A stretch of DNA of 10,383 nt from an uncultured Eggerthella sp. (GCA_900547965.1 URJE01000062.1:1-10383); one strand, 5' to 3'; numbered from the stretch's first letter, positions 1 through 5,610 are shown. A program made the numbers and translations. The notes: generated by a model from the letters alone, not told the origin.

Positions 1-232
1 TTTTCGGGCAAGCCCCCTCGTTTGAGGGCCAAAATCGCCGTTTTGCGCCAAATGCAATCTGCTAAGGGATCCGCAATCGCAAATTTCTTGCAAAACTAAC
101 CGGATTTTTGTTTTTGCCCTCGCTTTTAGGGGGCGTGCTTAAGCGGTGGATGCCTTTGCAGCGCAGGTGCGGCTCTTGTCTATGCAGATTCTTCTGTGGC
201 GAGCGCCTCTGCAATTCGGGTGCGGTACCCTA

Positions 233-265
233 CTCACGTGCGAGCGTGCTGAATCCGCGCGTGAG
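233..265 (+). other. Hairpin, 10-bp stem, upstream of the dehydrogenase
   Basis: CTCACGTGCG (233-242) pairs with CGCGCGTGAG (256-265) over 10 bp with one G-U pair, around the 13-base loop AGCGTGCTGAATC. It has no T-run after it, so it is not an intrinsic terminator. It may be part of a structured leader or non-coding RNA; its class is not recognised. Confidence 0.45.
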
Positions 266-407
266 CGGCGAGGGCGTTTCCGTTGCTGGTGGCATTAGCT
301 CGCTTGCCGATGAACCGCGCAACGAACAGGCGCGAGTGGGCATGCTGGCTACCATTGAATGCAGTGGACACTTGCCAGAACCTGCTTAGCCCTTCTTCGA
401 CGGGTTC

Positions 408-442
408 GGCCCTCGCCTGACGCTGCAGCGTTGGGCGGGGCC
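408..442 (+). other. Long GC-rich hairpin in the dehydrogenase leader
   Basis: Bases 408-423 pair with 428-442 over about 15 bp, counting three G-U pairs and one bulged C at 410. The tip is the 12-base palindrome ACGCTGCAGCGT (420-431). It ends 36 bases before the dehydrogenase start codon and just before the ribosome binding site. No U-tract follows on either strand, so a simple terminator is unlikely. It could act in the leader mRNA or be an extragenic palindrome. Confidence 0.5.
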
Positions 443-478
443 TGTCCGCAAAACGCACACGAATCCGGAAGGAGACCT

Positions 479-1426
479 ATGAAGATCGCTGTACTGGAAC
501 CCTTGGGAATTTCCGACGATGCCCTGCGTGGCCTGCTTGCCAAGACAACCGAGGGCCATGAAGTTGAGGTGGTAACGTATCCCGATCGCAAAGAGGACGA
601 GGCTTCGCTTATCGAGCGCAGCTCCAATGCCGACATCGTAGTGGTGTCGAACATCAAGTATCCAGCTTCCGTGATGGAGAAAAACCCCAACCTCAAGTAC
701 GTGTGCGTTGCATTCACCGGCTACGACCATGTCGATATGGCGTATTGCCGTGAACATGGCATTCAGGTTTCCAACTGCGCTGGCTATTCCACGGTTGCCG
801 TTGCCGACTTGGTGTTCGGTTTGACCCTGGACGTTCTGCGCAACATTTCTGTCCTGAACGCTATTGTTCGTCAGGGTGGCACGAAAGATGGTCTGGTGGG
901 GCCCGAACTTGAGGGCAAGCGCTTTGGCGTTGTTGGCGCTGGCGCTATCGGCTCGCGTGTGATGCGCATCGCCCAGGCGTTTGGTTGCGAAGTGGTGTGC
1001 TACTCGCGTACCAAGAAGGAAATCCCAGGTGTTGATTTTGTCGAGTTGGATGAACTGCTGAAGACATCTGACGTGGTAAGCCTGCATATCCCGCAGACCC
1101 CTGAAACCACGGGTCTTATCAACGCGGAGAAGATTGCGCTGATGAAGCCCACGGCGGTGCTGATCAACTGCGCTCGCGGTCCTGTTGTTGATTCCGAAGC
1201 GCTTGCTGCTGCGCTCAACGAGGGGCACATTGCCGGTGCTGGCATTGACGTTTTGGAGATGGAGCCCCCGTTCCCTGCTAATCACCCGCTTCTGAACAGC
1301 AAGAACACTGTGGTAACTCCGCATGTTGCCTTTGCTTCTCATCAGGCAATGGAAAAGCGTGCCGTTATCGTGGCGGACAATGTTGCGTCCTATCTGGAGG
1401 GCAATACGGCAAACCTGGTTTCATAG
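479..1426 (+). CDS. D-2-hydroxyacid dehydrogenase, NAD-dependent (LdhA/SerA/hydroxypyruvate reductase type)
   Basis: This 315-residue protein is a complete member of the D-isomer-specific 2-hydroxyacid dehydrogenase family, cytosolic enzymes that interconvert a 2-oxoacid and a D-2-hydroxyacid with NAD(P)H. The catalytic domain (about 1-100 and the extreme C-terminus) encloses a Rossmann domain (about 101-285) with the dinucleotide motif VVGAGAIG at 151-158. The family's catalytic triad is visible: Arg233 in NCARGP, Glu262 in the DVLEMEP segment and His282 in TPHVAF. I chose ATG 479 because GGAAGGAG (468-475) sits just upstream and the fold begins at once with MKIAVLEP; the frame stays open to 359 but with no start signal. 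Substrate cannot be read from sequence: lactate, glycerate/hydroxypyruvate or a branched or aromatic 2-oxoacid are all possible. There is no ACT domain, so it is not a long-form phosphoglycerate dehydrogenase. It appears to be monocistronic. Confidence 0.92.
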   Translation: MKIAVLEPLGISDDALRGLLAKTTEGHEVEVVTYPDRKEDEASLIERSSNADIVVVSNIKYPASVMEKNPNLKYVCVAFTGYDHVDMAYCREHGIQVSNCAGYSTVAVADLVFGLTLDVLRNISVLNAIVRQGGTKDGLVGPELEGKRFGVVGAGAIGSRVMRIAQAFGCEVVCYSRTKKEIPGVDFVELDELLKTSDVVSLHIPQTPETTGLINAEKIALMKPTAVLINCARGPVVDSEALAAALNEGHIAGAGIDVLEMEPPFPANHPLLNSKNTVVTPHVAFASHQAMEKRAVIVADNVASYLEGNTANLVS

Positions 1427-1495
1427 CAGATTGCCATGTTTCAGGTGGAGAAATAAGGACAGGCATCGGATTTCCACTTAGGTATAGAACGAAAA

Positions 1496-1540
1496 GATAG
1501 AGCCTCGCTTGCGCACTTTTTTCGCAAGCGAGGCTCTATT
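1496..1540 (+). terminator. Perfect 17-bp hairpin after the dehydrogenase
   Basis: TAGAGCCTCGCTTGCG (1498-1513) is matched exactly by its reverse complement at 1523-1538, extended by A1497-T1539 and a wobble 1496-1540, around the 9-base loop CACTTTTTT. On the plus strand the tail is only TATTCG, but on the minus strand the stem is followed by the U-rich TCTTTTCG. It lies 70 bases after the dehydrogenase stop. A terminator is the most likely role, but the lack of a plus-strand U-tract makes it atypical. Confidence 0.6.
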
Positions 1541-1660
1541 CGTTGGGCGGGAATCTGATGCCTGTGGATATTTTCCCACTTGCCCCAATCCTTCTGTTAT
1601 TGGCTCAGCCTAATGCCGGCTATGGGGAATGGCAGGGTACCGAACGGGGTGCTCTACGCT

Positions 1661-1676
1661 CATAATTGCAGTCATG
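1661..1676 (+). promoter_or_regulatory. Possible -10 box of a leaderless transcript
   Basis: CATAAT (1661-1666) matches five of six bases of TATAAT and is followed by exactly seven bases and then the ATG at 1674, so a transcript could begin at or next to the start codon. No ribosome binding site precedes the ATG, which fits leaderless initiation. No good -35 is visible, so this stays tentative. Confidence 0.35.
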
Positions 1677-2195
1677 CACAAGCTTTACTTCGCATACGGA
1701 TCAAACATGGACTTCGATCAAATGAAGTTCCGCTGCCCTGGGGCTGAATACCTGGGCGTAGCAACGCTGCCCAACTATGAGTTGAAAATGGATGCAGCGG
1801 GCTTCGCAACGGTAATCCCCGCACCGGGCAAGCACGTGCAGGGCGCGCTCTGGGACTTGAGCAATGCCAACGAAAACAAGATGGATGGTTTCGAGGGCGT
1901 TTCTTCCCATTGTTACGAGAAAAGCTATGTGGAAGTGCAGTACGCCGGCAACCATACCGAAAGCACCATCATCTCGGGCGCATTTGGTTTTGGCGAATTC
2001 GAGCCTGCCGCCCAGGATGCTTACACGTTGGAAGCACTCATCTATCTTTCCCTGCGCGGCCCTTTCTACGACTGGTCGTTCCGCGAAGATTATGTGACCA
2101 GGGTGCGAAACGGTGCCGCCGGTATTGGCGTTGATGCGCACACCCTCAACCAGTTGCAAAACATACAGATCATTCCCAGCGCGCATGTTGCTTAA
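1674..2195 (+). CDS. Gamma-glutamylcyclotransferase-like protein (GGCT/AIG2 fold)
   Basis: This 173-residue cytosolic protein carries the hallmark of the gamma-glutamylcyclotransferase-like superfamily: a first strand with the substrate-binding YGSN motif (LYFAYGSNM, residues 4-12), then GALWDLS (57-63) and DGFEGV (71-76). Glu74 sits at the position of the family's catalytic acid. Known members release 5-oxoproline from gamma-glutamyl-amino acids or amines, or remove gamma-glutamyl protecting groups. The true substrate here is unknown. I prefer ATG 1674 over ATG 1629 because family members begin within a few residues of the YGSN strand and because of the -10-like CATAAT directly upstream; the 15 extra residues (MAGYRTGC...) look unrelated. 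It is flanked by hairpins on both sides, so it is probably a single-gene unit. The C-terminal third is less conserved and offers no further clue. Confidence 0.85.
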   Translation: MHKLYFAYGSNMDFDQMKFRCPGAEYLGVATLPNYELKMDAAGFATVIPAPGKHVQGALWDLSNANENKMDGFEGVSSHCYEKSYVEVQYAGNHTESTIISGAFGFGEFEPAAQDAYTLEALIYLSLRGPFYDWSFREDYVTRVRNGAAGIGVDAHTLNQLQNIQIIPSAHVA

Positions 2196-2200
2196 GCTGT

Positions 2201-2227
2201 AACGCCGTTCAATGAGCGGCGTTTTTT
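2201..2227 (+). terminator. Intrinsic terminator of the GGCT-like gene
   Basis: AACGCCG (2201-2207) pairs with CGGCGTT (2217-2223), and the stem can continue inward by U-G, U-A and C-G. A T-run extends to 2227 and the hairpin starts six bases after the stop codon. This is a textbook Rho-independent terminator. Confidence 0.85.
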
Positions 2228-2433
2228 GTGCATGGCGGCGCTGGCGAGGTGAGGCCCGTATAGCTGACGGGCGGCGTCGGGTTAAGGCCAAGGAGGTCGA
2301 TGAAGCGGTCGCTGAACGCTGCCGACCATTTGGCAGAACGTTGCCTGAAGTGGAGTTTCGGGCGCTTGATATAGCGGCGACCAAGCCCCTTGCCCTTGCG
2401 AACCTGCCGCTTCACTAACTCACAACAATTCAC
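2209..2433 (-). other. Unidentified small ORF or gene relic with high third-position GC
   Basis: A minus-strand frame runs 74 codons from GTG 2433 to a TGA at 2209. Its body (about 2228-2415) has third codon positions rich in G/C, more so than the neighbours, and a natural-looking basic then aromatic composition (KRQVRKGKG, RRYIKRPKLHF, AKWSAAFSDRFIDLLGL). Against it as a live gene: no ribosome binding site is seen, the start region overlaps the MFS promoter and leader, and its last codons coincide with the terminator of the GGCT gene. I do not recognise the family. It may be a relic, a fragment of a transferred gene, or an interspersed repeat. Within it, GAACGYTGCC occurs twice 22 bases apart (around 2313-2345), and there are short pairing arms such as GCCCGT/ACGGGC. 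Confidence 0.25.
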
Positions 2434-2442
2434 TGCTATCCT
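2434..2442 (+). promoter_or_regulatory. Possible extended -10 promoter of the MFS gene
   Basis: TGCTATCCT (2434-2442) has the TGn extension followed by a -10-like hexamer (TATCCT). A recognisable -35 at standard spacing is absent; TTCACT (2411-2416) is 20 bases away. It is placed suitably before the operator-like repeat and leader hairpin that follow. Confidence 0.35.
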
Positions 2443-2443
2443 T

Positions 2444-2459
2444 TGAATAGAAGTATTCA
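2444..2459 (+). promoter_or_regulatory. Operator-like inverted repeat
   Basis: TGAATA (2444-2449) and TATTCA (2454-2459) form a perfect 6-bp inverted repeat with a 4-base spacer (GAAG), immediately downstream of the candidate -10 and upstream of the ribosome binding site. This is where a repressor dimer would block initiation. The regulator is unknown. Confidence 0.4.
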
Positions 2460-2485
2460 GGCGCTCTTCGGGGCGCCTTGTTGTT
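2459..2485 (+). terminator. Attenuator-like hairpin in the MFS leader
   Basis: AGGCGC (2459-2464) pairs with GCGCCT (2473-2478) around the loop TCTTCGGG and is followed by the U-rich TTGTTGTT. It lies between the candidate promoter and the ribosome binding site of the MFS gene, so it could reduce read-through into that gene. The U-tract is interrupted by G, so efficiency is uncertain. Confidence 0.45.
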
Positions 2486-2499
2486 CAGAAGGGAAACGC

Positions 2500-3765
2500 A
2501 TGACGGTTTTGGGTAGTGTGAAACGTCACTATGAAAAGGTTATTTGCGTTTGCTGCTTCTTGATCCTGTTTACCAATATCGGATTGCCCTCAACTTCATT
2601 TTCCGTATATCAGCCCTATCTTGTTGCCATTCCGGGGGTTGGGCATGCAGGGGGCTCGGTAATCCTTTCTGTGCGCACGTTTGTTTCCCTTGTTGCCATG
2701 TTCTTTGTGGCGCGCTACTACAGTTGGCTCAACTGCCGCATTGGCGCCTTCGTTGCCTCGATTTGCGTGGCTATCGGCTTTGGCCTGTATGCCCTCAATA
2801 CCGAAAGCTACGCTGACCTATGCATTGCCTCGGTGTTTACGGGGCTGGGTTATGGATTGGGTGGCATGATTTGCTCAACCATGCTTATCGGACGCTGGTT
2901 TGAAACGAATGTTGCAACGGTTGCGGGCATTGCCGCCGTGGGCTCGGGCGTTGCCGCGGTGGTTTTGCCGCCTATTGTGGTTGCGGTGGTGAATGCCACT
3001 TCGCTTTCTGCCGCATTTGCCCTAGAGGCGGCTTTGGCATTGGCGCTGGGGCTTTTGGTGTTTGCTCTGCTGCGCAATTTCCCAGAAGACATGGGCTTAA
3101 AGCCCTATGTTTCGAAGAAGACCGAAAAGAGCAGGAGCGCAGGCAAACCGAAGCGCGCTCGCATGAATAGGGATGTACCCCATTCGTTCCTTCCCGTATT
3201 GATGGTGGCCATGATATTCGTTGGCTGTGCGAGCGTAGGGGGCAATGGCTATTTGGGCGTCTTGTTCACTTCCGAAGGGTTTTCAACCGAGGCTGCAGCA
3301 GCCCTCATCGCAGTGAGTGGCGCCTGCCTGATGGTGTCGAAGCTCTTCAACGGGGTGATATTCGACACCATTGGCACACGCAACGGTTCGGTGCTGTTTT
3401 TCTTGCTTTTCATCGGGGGCACGGGTTTGCTGTGTTTAAGCGATATGGGGTCGAGCTGGTTGGCCACAGCGGCTGCGGTCATGTTTGGCCTGGGTCTTTC
3501 CTTGGGCACGGTGGGTATTTCGGTATGGTCTATTGAGCTTGCGCCAAAGGGAAGGGAAGTACAGACCATTCGCAATTTCCAGATTTGCTATGCCTTGGGC
3601 GGCTTCATTTTCATGCTGCTGCCGGGTTTTCTCGCCGAAGCGTTCGGCACCTACCTGGTTTCCTATGCAGCGTTGTTCTTCATGCTTATTGCCGCTGCAG
3701 TCGTGATTGTGGGGCTGTATACCGTGTGCGACCTGAAGGCGGCTCGTAACGGCGAAGGCCGTTAG
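2500..3765 (+). CDS. MFS transporter, monocarboxylate / oxalate:formate antiporter-like
   Basis: This 421-residue polytopic membrane protein has the two six-helix halves of the major facilitator superfamily, joined by a basic loop (about 200-228, KKTEKSRSAGKPKRAR). GRWFETNVATVAGIAAVGSG (131-150), in the helix 4-5 region, resembles the GRWF...A.GIA..GSG signature of the monocarboxylate transporter and oxalate:formate antiporter branch. A DTIGTRNG loop (289-296) is the counterpart of the MFS D-x-x-G-x-R signature in the second half. It probably moves an organic acid or related small molecule by symport or exchange; the substrate is not readable. The start is ATG 2500, preceded by AGAAGGG (2487-2493) at good spacing. 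The frame is open to a TTG at 2443, but that would translate through the operator-like repeat and leader hairpin and give no family sequence. It appears to be transcribed alone. Confidence 0.88.
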   Translation: MTVLGSVKRHYEKVICVCCFLILFTNIGLPSTSFSVYQPYLVAIPGVGHAGGSVILSVRTFVSLVAMFFVARYYSWLNCRIGAFVASICVAIGFGLYALNTESYADLCIASVFTGLGYGLGGMICSTMLIGRWFETNVATVAGIAAVGSGVAAVVLPPIVVAVVNATSLSAAFALEAALALALGLLVFALLRNFPEDMGLKPYVSKKTEKSRSAGKPKRARMNRDVPHSFLPVLMVAMIFVGCASVGGNGYLGVLFTSEGFSTEAAAALIAVSGACLMVSKLFNGVIFDTIGTRNGSVLFFLLFIGGTGLLCLSDMGSSWLATAAAVMFGLGLSLGTVGISVWSIELAPKGREVQTIRNFQICYALGGFIFMLLPGFLAEAFGTYLVSYAALFFMLIAAAVVIVGLYTVCDLKAARNGEGR

Positions 3766-3784
3766 ATCGGAATTTGTCCGGTCT
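3764..3784 (+). terminator. Weak terminator-like hairpin at the MFS stop codon
   Basis: AGATCGGA (3764-3771) pairs with TCCGGTCT (3777-3784) over 8 bp with one G-U pair and the loop ATTTG. The stem begins inside the stop codon. The tail GTTAAATCCTTT is only moderately U-rich, so termination may be partial. Confidence 0.4.
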
Positions 3785-3837
3785 GTTAAATCCTTTCCTG
3801 CATTGCAGCCATTGTCGAAGCGGGGCGTTTGTTGTTC

Positions 3838-3852
3838 TCGAACCGTGTTCGA
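3838..3852 (+). promoter_or_regulatory. Palindromic operator candidate just upstream of a TATAAT box
   Basis: TCGAAC (3838-3843) and GTTCGA (3847-3852) are perfect inverted arms with a 3-base spacer (CGT). The site ends five bases before the TATAAT at 3858, within the promoter. The half-sites are those of Gram-positive/actinobacterial LexA boxes, but those have a 4-base spacer, so this is one base short and may serve another regulator. Confidence 0.45.
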
Positions 3853-3857
3853 AGGGC

Positions 3858-3863
3858 TATAAT
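3858..3863 (+). promoter_or_regulatory. Consensus -10 promoter element (TATAAT)
   Basis: A perfect TATAAT lies in the MFS-phosphate permease gap, predicting transcript starts near 3870. The -35 is poor: TTGTTC (3832-3837) is 20 bases away and TTCTCG (3835-3840) is at 17. The transcript would contain an 8-codon ORF (ATG 3891 to TGA 3917, MTDDLFAV) behind GGGGAG (3882-3887), then the folded element at 3945-4009, and could continue into the phosphate permease operon as a ~320-base leader. Confidence 0.5.
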
Positions 3864-3944
3864 GCATGCCCGCATTAGTATGGGGAGCGGATGACCGACG
3901 ATCTTTTTGCTGTTTGATCAGCCTATTTCTGGTCGTCTTTGTAA

Positions 3945-4009
3945 GAAATGGCCGCTCGGGCTTCCCCGTTGCTCCCCTTTTGCCTTCGGGAGATTTCAGC
4001 GGCTATTTC
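3945..4009 (+). ncRNA. Structured RNA element, predicted three-way junction, class unknown
   Basis: GAAATGGCCGCT (3945-3956) pairs with AGCGGCTATTTC (3998-4009) over 12 bp with a single G-U pair. Inside, CGGG (3957-3960) pairs with CCCG (3965-3968), and CTCCC (3972-3976) pairs with GGGAG (3988-3992), giving a closed three-way junction. No U-tract follows on the plus strand. It could be a leader element, a small RNA or a processing site; I do not recognise a known riboswitch class. Confidence 0.4.
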
Positions 4010-4013
4010 AAAC

Positions 4014-4049
4014 GTAACAATGATTAACCCCGCTTTACATTTATGTAAG
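4014..4049 (+). promoter_or_regulatory. Pho-box-like array of hexamers upstream of the phosphate permease
   Basis: GTAACA (4014-4019), TTAACC (4024-4029) and TTTACA (4034-4039) are three related hexamers in direct orientation spaced exactly 10 bases apart, i.e. about one helical turn, followed by TGTAAG (4044-4049) at the same step and in inverted sense. PhoB/PhoP-type response regulators bind tandem direct repeats at about 11-base steps; the Bacillus PhoP unit is TTAACA-like. Placement before a phosphate transporter fits phosphate control. The binding protein is inferred, not shown. Confidence 0.45.
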
Positions 4050-4065
4050 ATTTCGCTTGCTAAGC

Positions 4066-4127
4066 TTGCATCCGCAATAAGGGAAACCATGCGGATTTGC
4101 AGGCGGCAGAAACTCGGATAAAGCCTG
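4066..4127 (+). promoter_or_regulatory. Foldable 5' leader of the phosphate permease operon
   Basis: ATCCGCA (4070-4076) pairs with TGCGGAT (4090-4096) around the 13-base loop ATAAGGGAAACCA. CAGGC (4100-4104) pairs with GCCTG (4123-4127). An outer TGCA/TGCA pairing (4067-4070 with 4098-4101) competes with both, so alternative folds exist. The purine-rich loop has a passing likeness to the core of cobalamin riboswitches, but the B12 box and the rest of that fold are absent. Treat as a leader of unknown class. Confidence 0.3.
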
Positions 4128-4191
4128 TTGGATACTCTGGCGATTCCCTTTGCGCGTGATGACGAATGAAAAGGGAGGAACAGAGAAGAAC

Positions 4192-5349
4192 ATGGATATC
4201 GCAACACTGGTTGTCGTTGTGCTGGTTATCGCGGTGGCGTTAACGTTCGACTTCACGAATGGCTTTCACGATACGGCAAACGCTATGGCAACATCAATTG
4301 CAACGGGTGCGCTGAAGCCGAAAACGGCTGTTATCGCGGCCGGTACGTTGAACTTGATTGGTGCTTTTTTGTCCACCGAGGTGGCAAAAACCATTTCGGG
4401 TGGCATCATCAATGAGCAACAAGTTACCATCGGCGCCGAATTCATATTTGCTGGATTAGTGGGCGCAATTCTTTGGAACTTGATGACATGGCTGGTTGGG
4501 CTGCCCTCTAGTTCTTCCCATGCGCTGTTCGGCGGCTTGGTAGGTGCGGTAATCGTGGGCGCAGGCGTTGAGGGCGTAAACTTCGGCGCTGTTGTTGCAA
4601 AGGTTCTTGTTCCTGCTCTTATTTCTCCTATCGTTGCCGGCTTGGCAGCATTCGTGGCGGTGAAATTAATATATTTCATTGTCCGTAAACTCGACGAAAA
4701 GTATGTTGAGACGGGCTTCCGCCATGGCCAGACCATTACGGCATGCTTGGTAGCGCTTTCCCATGGCACTAATGACGCTCAGAAGACCATGGGCATCATC
4801 ACCCTTACCCTTATTGCCGTCGGTCTGCAGCCTACTGGTTCTGGTCCTCAGCTGTGGGTTATTGCTGTGTGCGGCCTCGCAATCGCATTGGGCACCTACA
4901 TGGGCGGCTGGCGAGTAATCCGTACGCTGGGCAAAGGCCTTACCGAAATCGCAACGCCTCAGGGTTTTGCTGCAGAGGCTAGCTCGGCAACCACCATCCT
5001 TGTTTCTTCTCACTTGGGCTTTGCCCTTTCCACTACGCAGGTTTGCTCCGGTTCCATCATCGGCTCGGGCCTGGGCAAGAAGGGCGGCACGATCGACTGG
5101 AAGGTTGCCGCTCGCATGCTCATCGCTTGGTTGGTAACGTTCCCTGCTGCGGGCGTGATTGGTGCTGCTGCCTGCGCCGTTGCCAAGATCAACGTTTGGG
5201 GCACGCTTGCTGTTGCCGCAATCGCCATTGTTGCCGCGCTCGTCATCTTCAGGCTTTCGCGCCGCAACCCCGTTAACGCGATGAACGTAAACGAAGGCTC
5301 CGAAGTCAAGGTAAACGCTAAGGCTGCAACGGCCGCGGCTGCAGCGTAG
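4192..5349 (+). CDS. pit: Inorganic phosphate permease, PiT family
   Basis: This 385-residue integral membrane protein belongs to the PiT family (inorganic phosphate transporters driven by H+ or Na+; in bacteria, low-affinity carriers of metal-phosphate). Its inverted duplication is visible: GFHDTANA (24-31) in the first half and HGTNDAQK (191-198) in the second are the paired phosphate-binding signatures. Each is followed by a re-entrant Ser-rich segment, PSSSSHAL (105-112) and LSTTQVCSGS (279-288). The second has Gln where many relatives have His. The protein is predicted to have about 10-12 membrane segments and ends in an Ala-rich tail. I chose ATG 4192 since family members start close to the first helix; GGGAGG (4173-4178) is rather far (13 bases) and GAGAAG (4183-4188) rather close, and ATG 4159 or TTG 4150 are less likely alternatives. 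It heads a three-gene operon with 12- and 18-base gaps. No PhoU-like Pit accessory protein is adjacent. Confidence 0.93.
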   Translation: MDIATLVVVVLVIAVALTFDFTNGFHDTANAMATSIATGALKPKTAVIAAGTLNLIGAFLSTEVAKTISGGIINEQQVTIGAEFIFAGLVGAILWNLMTWLVGLPSSSSHALFGGLVGAVIVGAGVEGVNFGAVVAKVLVPALISPIVAGLAAFVAVKLIYFIVRKLDEKYVETGFRHGQTITACLVALSHGTNDAQKTMGIITLTLIAVGLQPTGSGPQLWVIAVCGLAIALGTYMGGWRVIRTLGKGLTEIATPQGFAAEASSATTILVSSHLGFALSTTQVCSGSIIGSGLGKKGGTIDWKVAARMLIAWLVTFPAAGVIGAAACAVAKINVWGTLAVAAIAIVAALVIFRLSRRNPVNAMNVNEGSEVKVNAKAATAAAAA

Positions 5350-5361
5350 AAAGGGAATCAC

Positions 5362-5592
5362 ATGCAAGAACTTATGAATTTTGCAACGGTTCTGATCGTT
5401 GCGGTGGGCATTGCCGGTTGCATTGGCGTGATGTACGCATCGGGCCTGCGCCTGTGGGCAAAGAGTGGTGCTCCTGAAGGTGGAGACGGCTCTCCCAATT
5501 ACCTGTTTCGATTCGCTTCGGTGGCATGTTTTGCGGCATGCGTGGTCGTAGTGCTGTTTGCGCTGTGGCTGATGATTCCGATGTTCCATTAA
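5362..5592 (+). CDS. Small two-helix membrane protein, unknown function, in the phosphate permease operon
   Basis: This 76-residue protein has two clear hydrophobic segments (about 7-29 and 50-74) joined by a short polar loop (LWAKSGAPEGGDGSPN) and almost no extramembrane mass. I do not recognise a named family. It starts at an ATG with AAGGG (5351-5355) at ideal spacing and lies 12 bases after the phosphate permease stop and 18 bases before the stress-protein start, so all three are almost surely one transcript. The position suggests an accessory subunit or stabiliser of the permease. That is inference; the sequence itself shows only a helical hairpin with small residues and several Cys (20, 56, 60) in or near the helices. 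Confidence 0.8.
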   Translation: MQELMNFATVLIVAVGIAGCIGVMYASGLRLWAKSGAPEGGDGSPNYLFRFASVACFAACVVVVLFALWLMIPMFH

Positions 5593-5610
5593 TAACGAGG
5601 GGATAAGGAC

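Larger units (their letters stand above)
1..478. other. Gene-free leader region with strong hairpins
   Basis: I find no gene I would defend in these 478 bases. A plus-strand reading frame (108-389) is open, but it starts at TTG without a ribosome binding site, encodes an odd Cys/Arg-rich N-terminal half, and I recognise no family. Its last ~45 codons have codon use rather like the neighbouring genes, so a decayed gene end cannot be excluded. The segment holds two strong inverted repeats, at 233-265 and 408-442, listed separately. The promoter of the downstream dehydrogenase must lie here, but no convincing -35/-10 pair stands out. Confidence 0.5.

Noticed and set aside
108..389. 93-codon plus-strand frame before the dehydrogenase
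   Set aside because: TTG start without a ribosome binding site, no recognisable domain and an atypical N-terminal half. Kept only as a possible decayed gene end.
1..478. T-box leader or RNase P/tmRNA gene
   Set aside because: I could not find the TGGNACCGCG T-box element or the conserved cores of the other RNAs.
386..1342. Long minus-strand open frame opposite the dehydrogenase
   Set aside because: It mirrors codon structure of a well-supported plus-strand gene, has no family resemblance and no start signal.
2443..2499. N-terminal extension of the MFS protein from TTG 2443
   Set aside because: It would translate through the inverted repeat and hairpin, adds non-family sequence, and a good ribosome binding site precedes ATG 2500.
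3838..3852. Calling the palindrome a true LexA SOS box
   Set aside because: The spacer is three bases instead of four, and no DNA-repair gene follows.
4066..4140. Cobalamin riboswitch in the phosphate permease leader
   Set aside because: The AATAAGGGAAA stretch resembles part of the core, but the GCCACTG B12 box and supporting helices are missing and the gene context does not fit.
4666..5589. Long minus-strand open frame opposite the phosphate permease and small protein
   Set aside because: His/Arg/Asn-rich shadow translation of membrane-protein codons; the plus-strand genes carry clear motifs.
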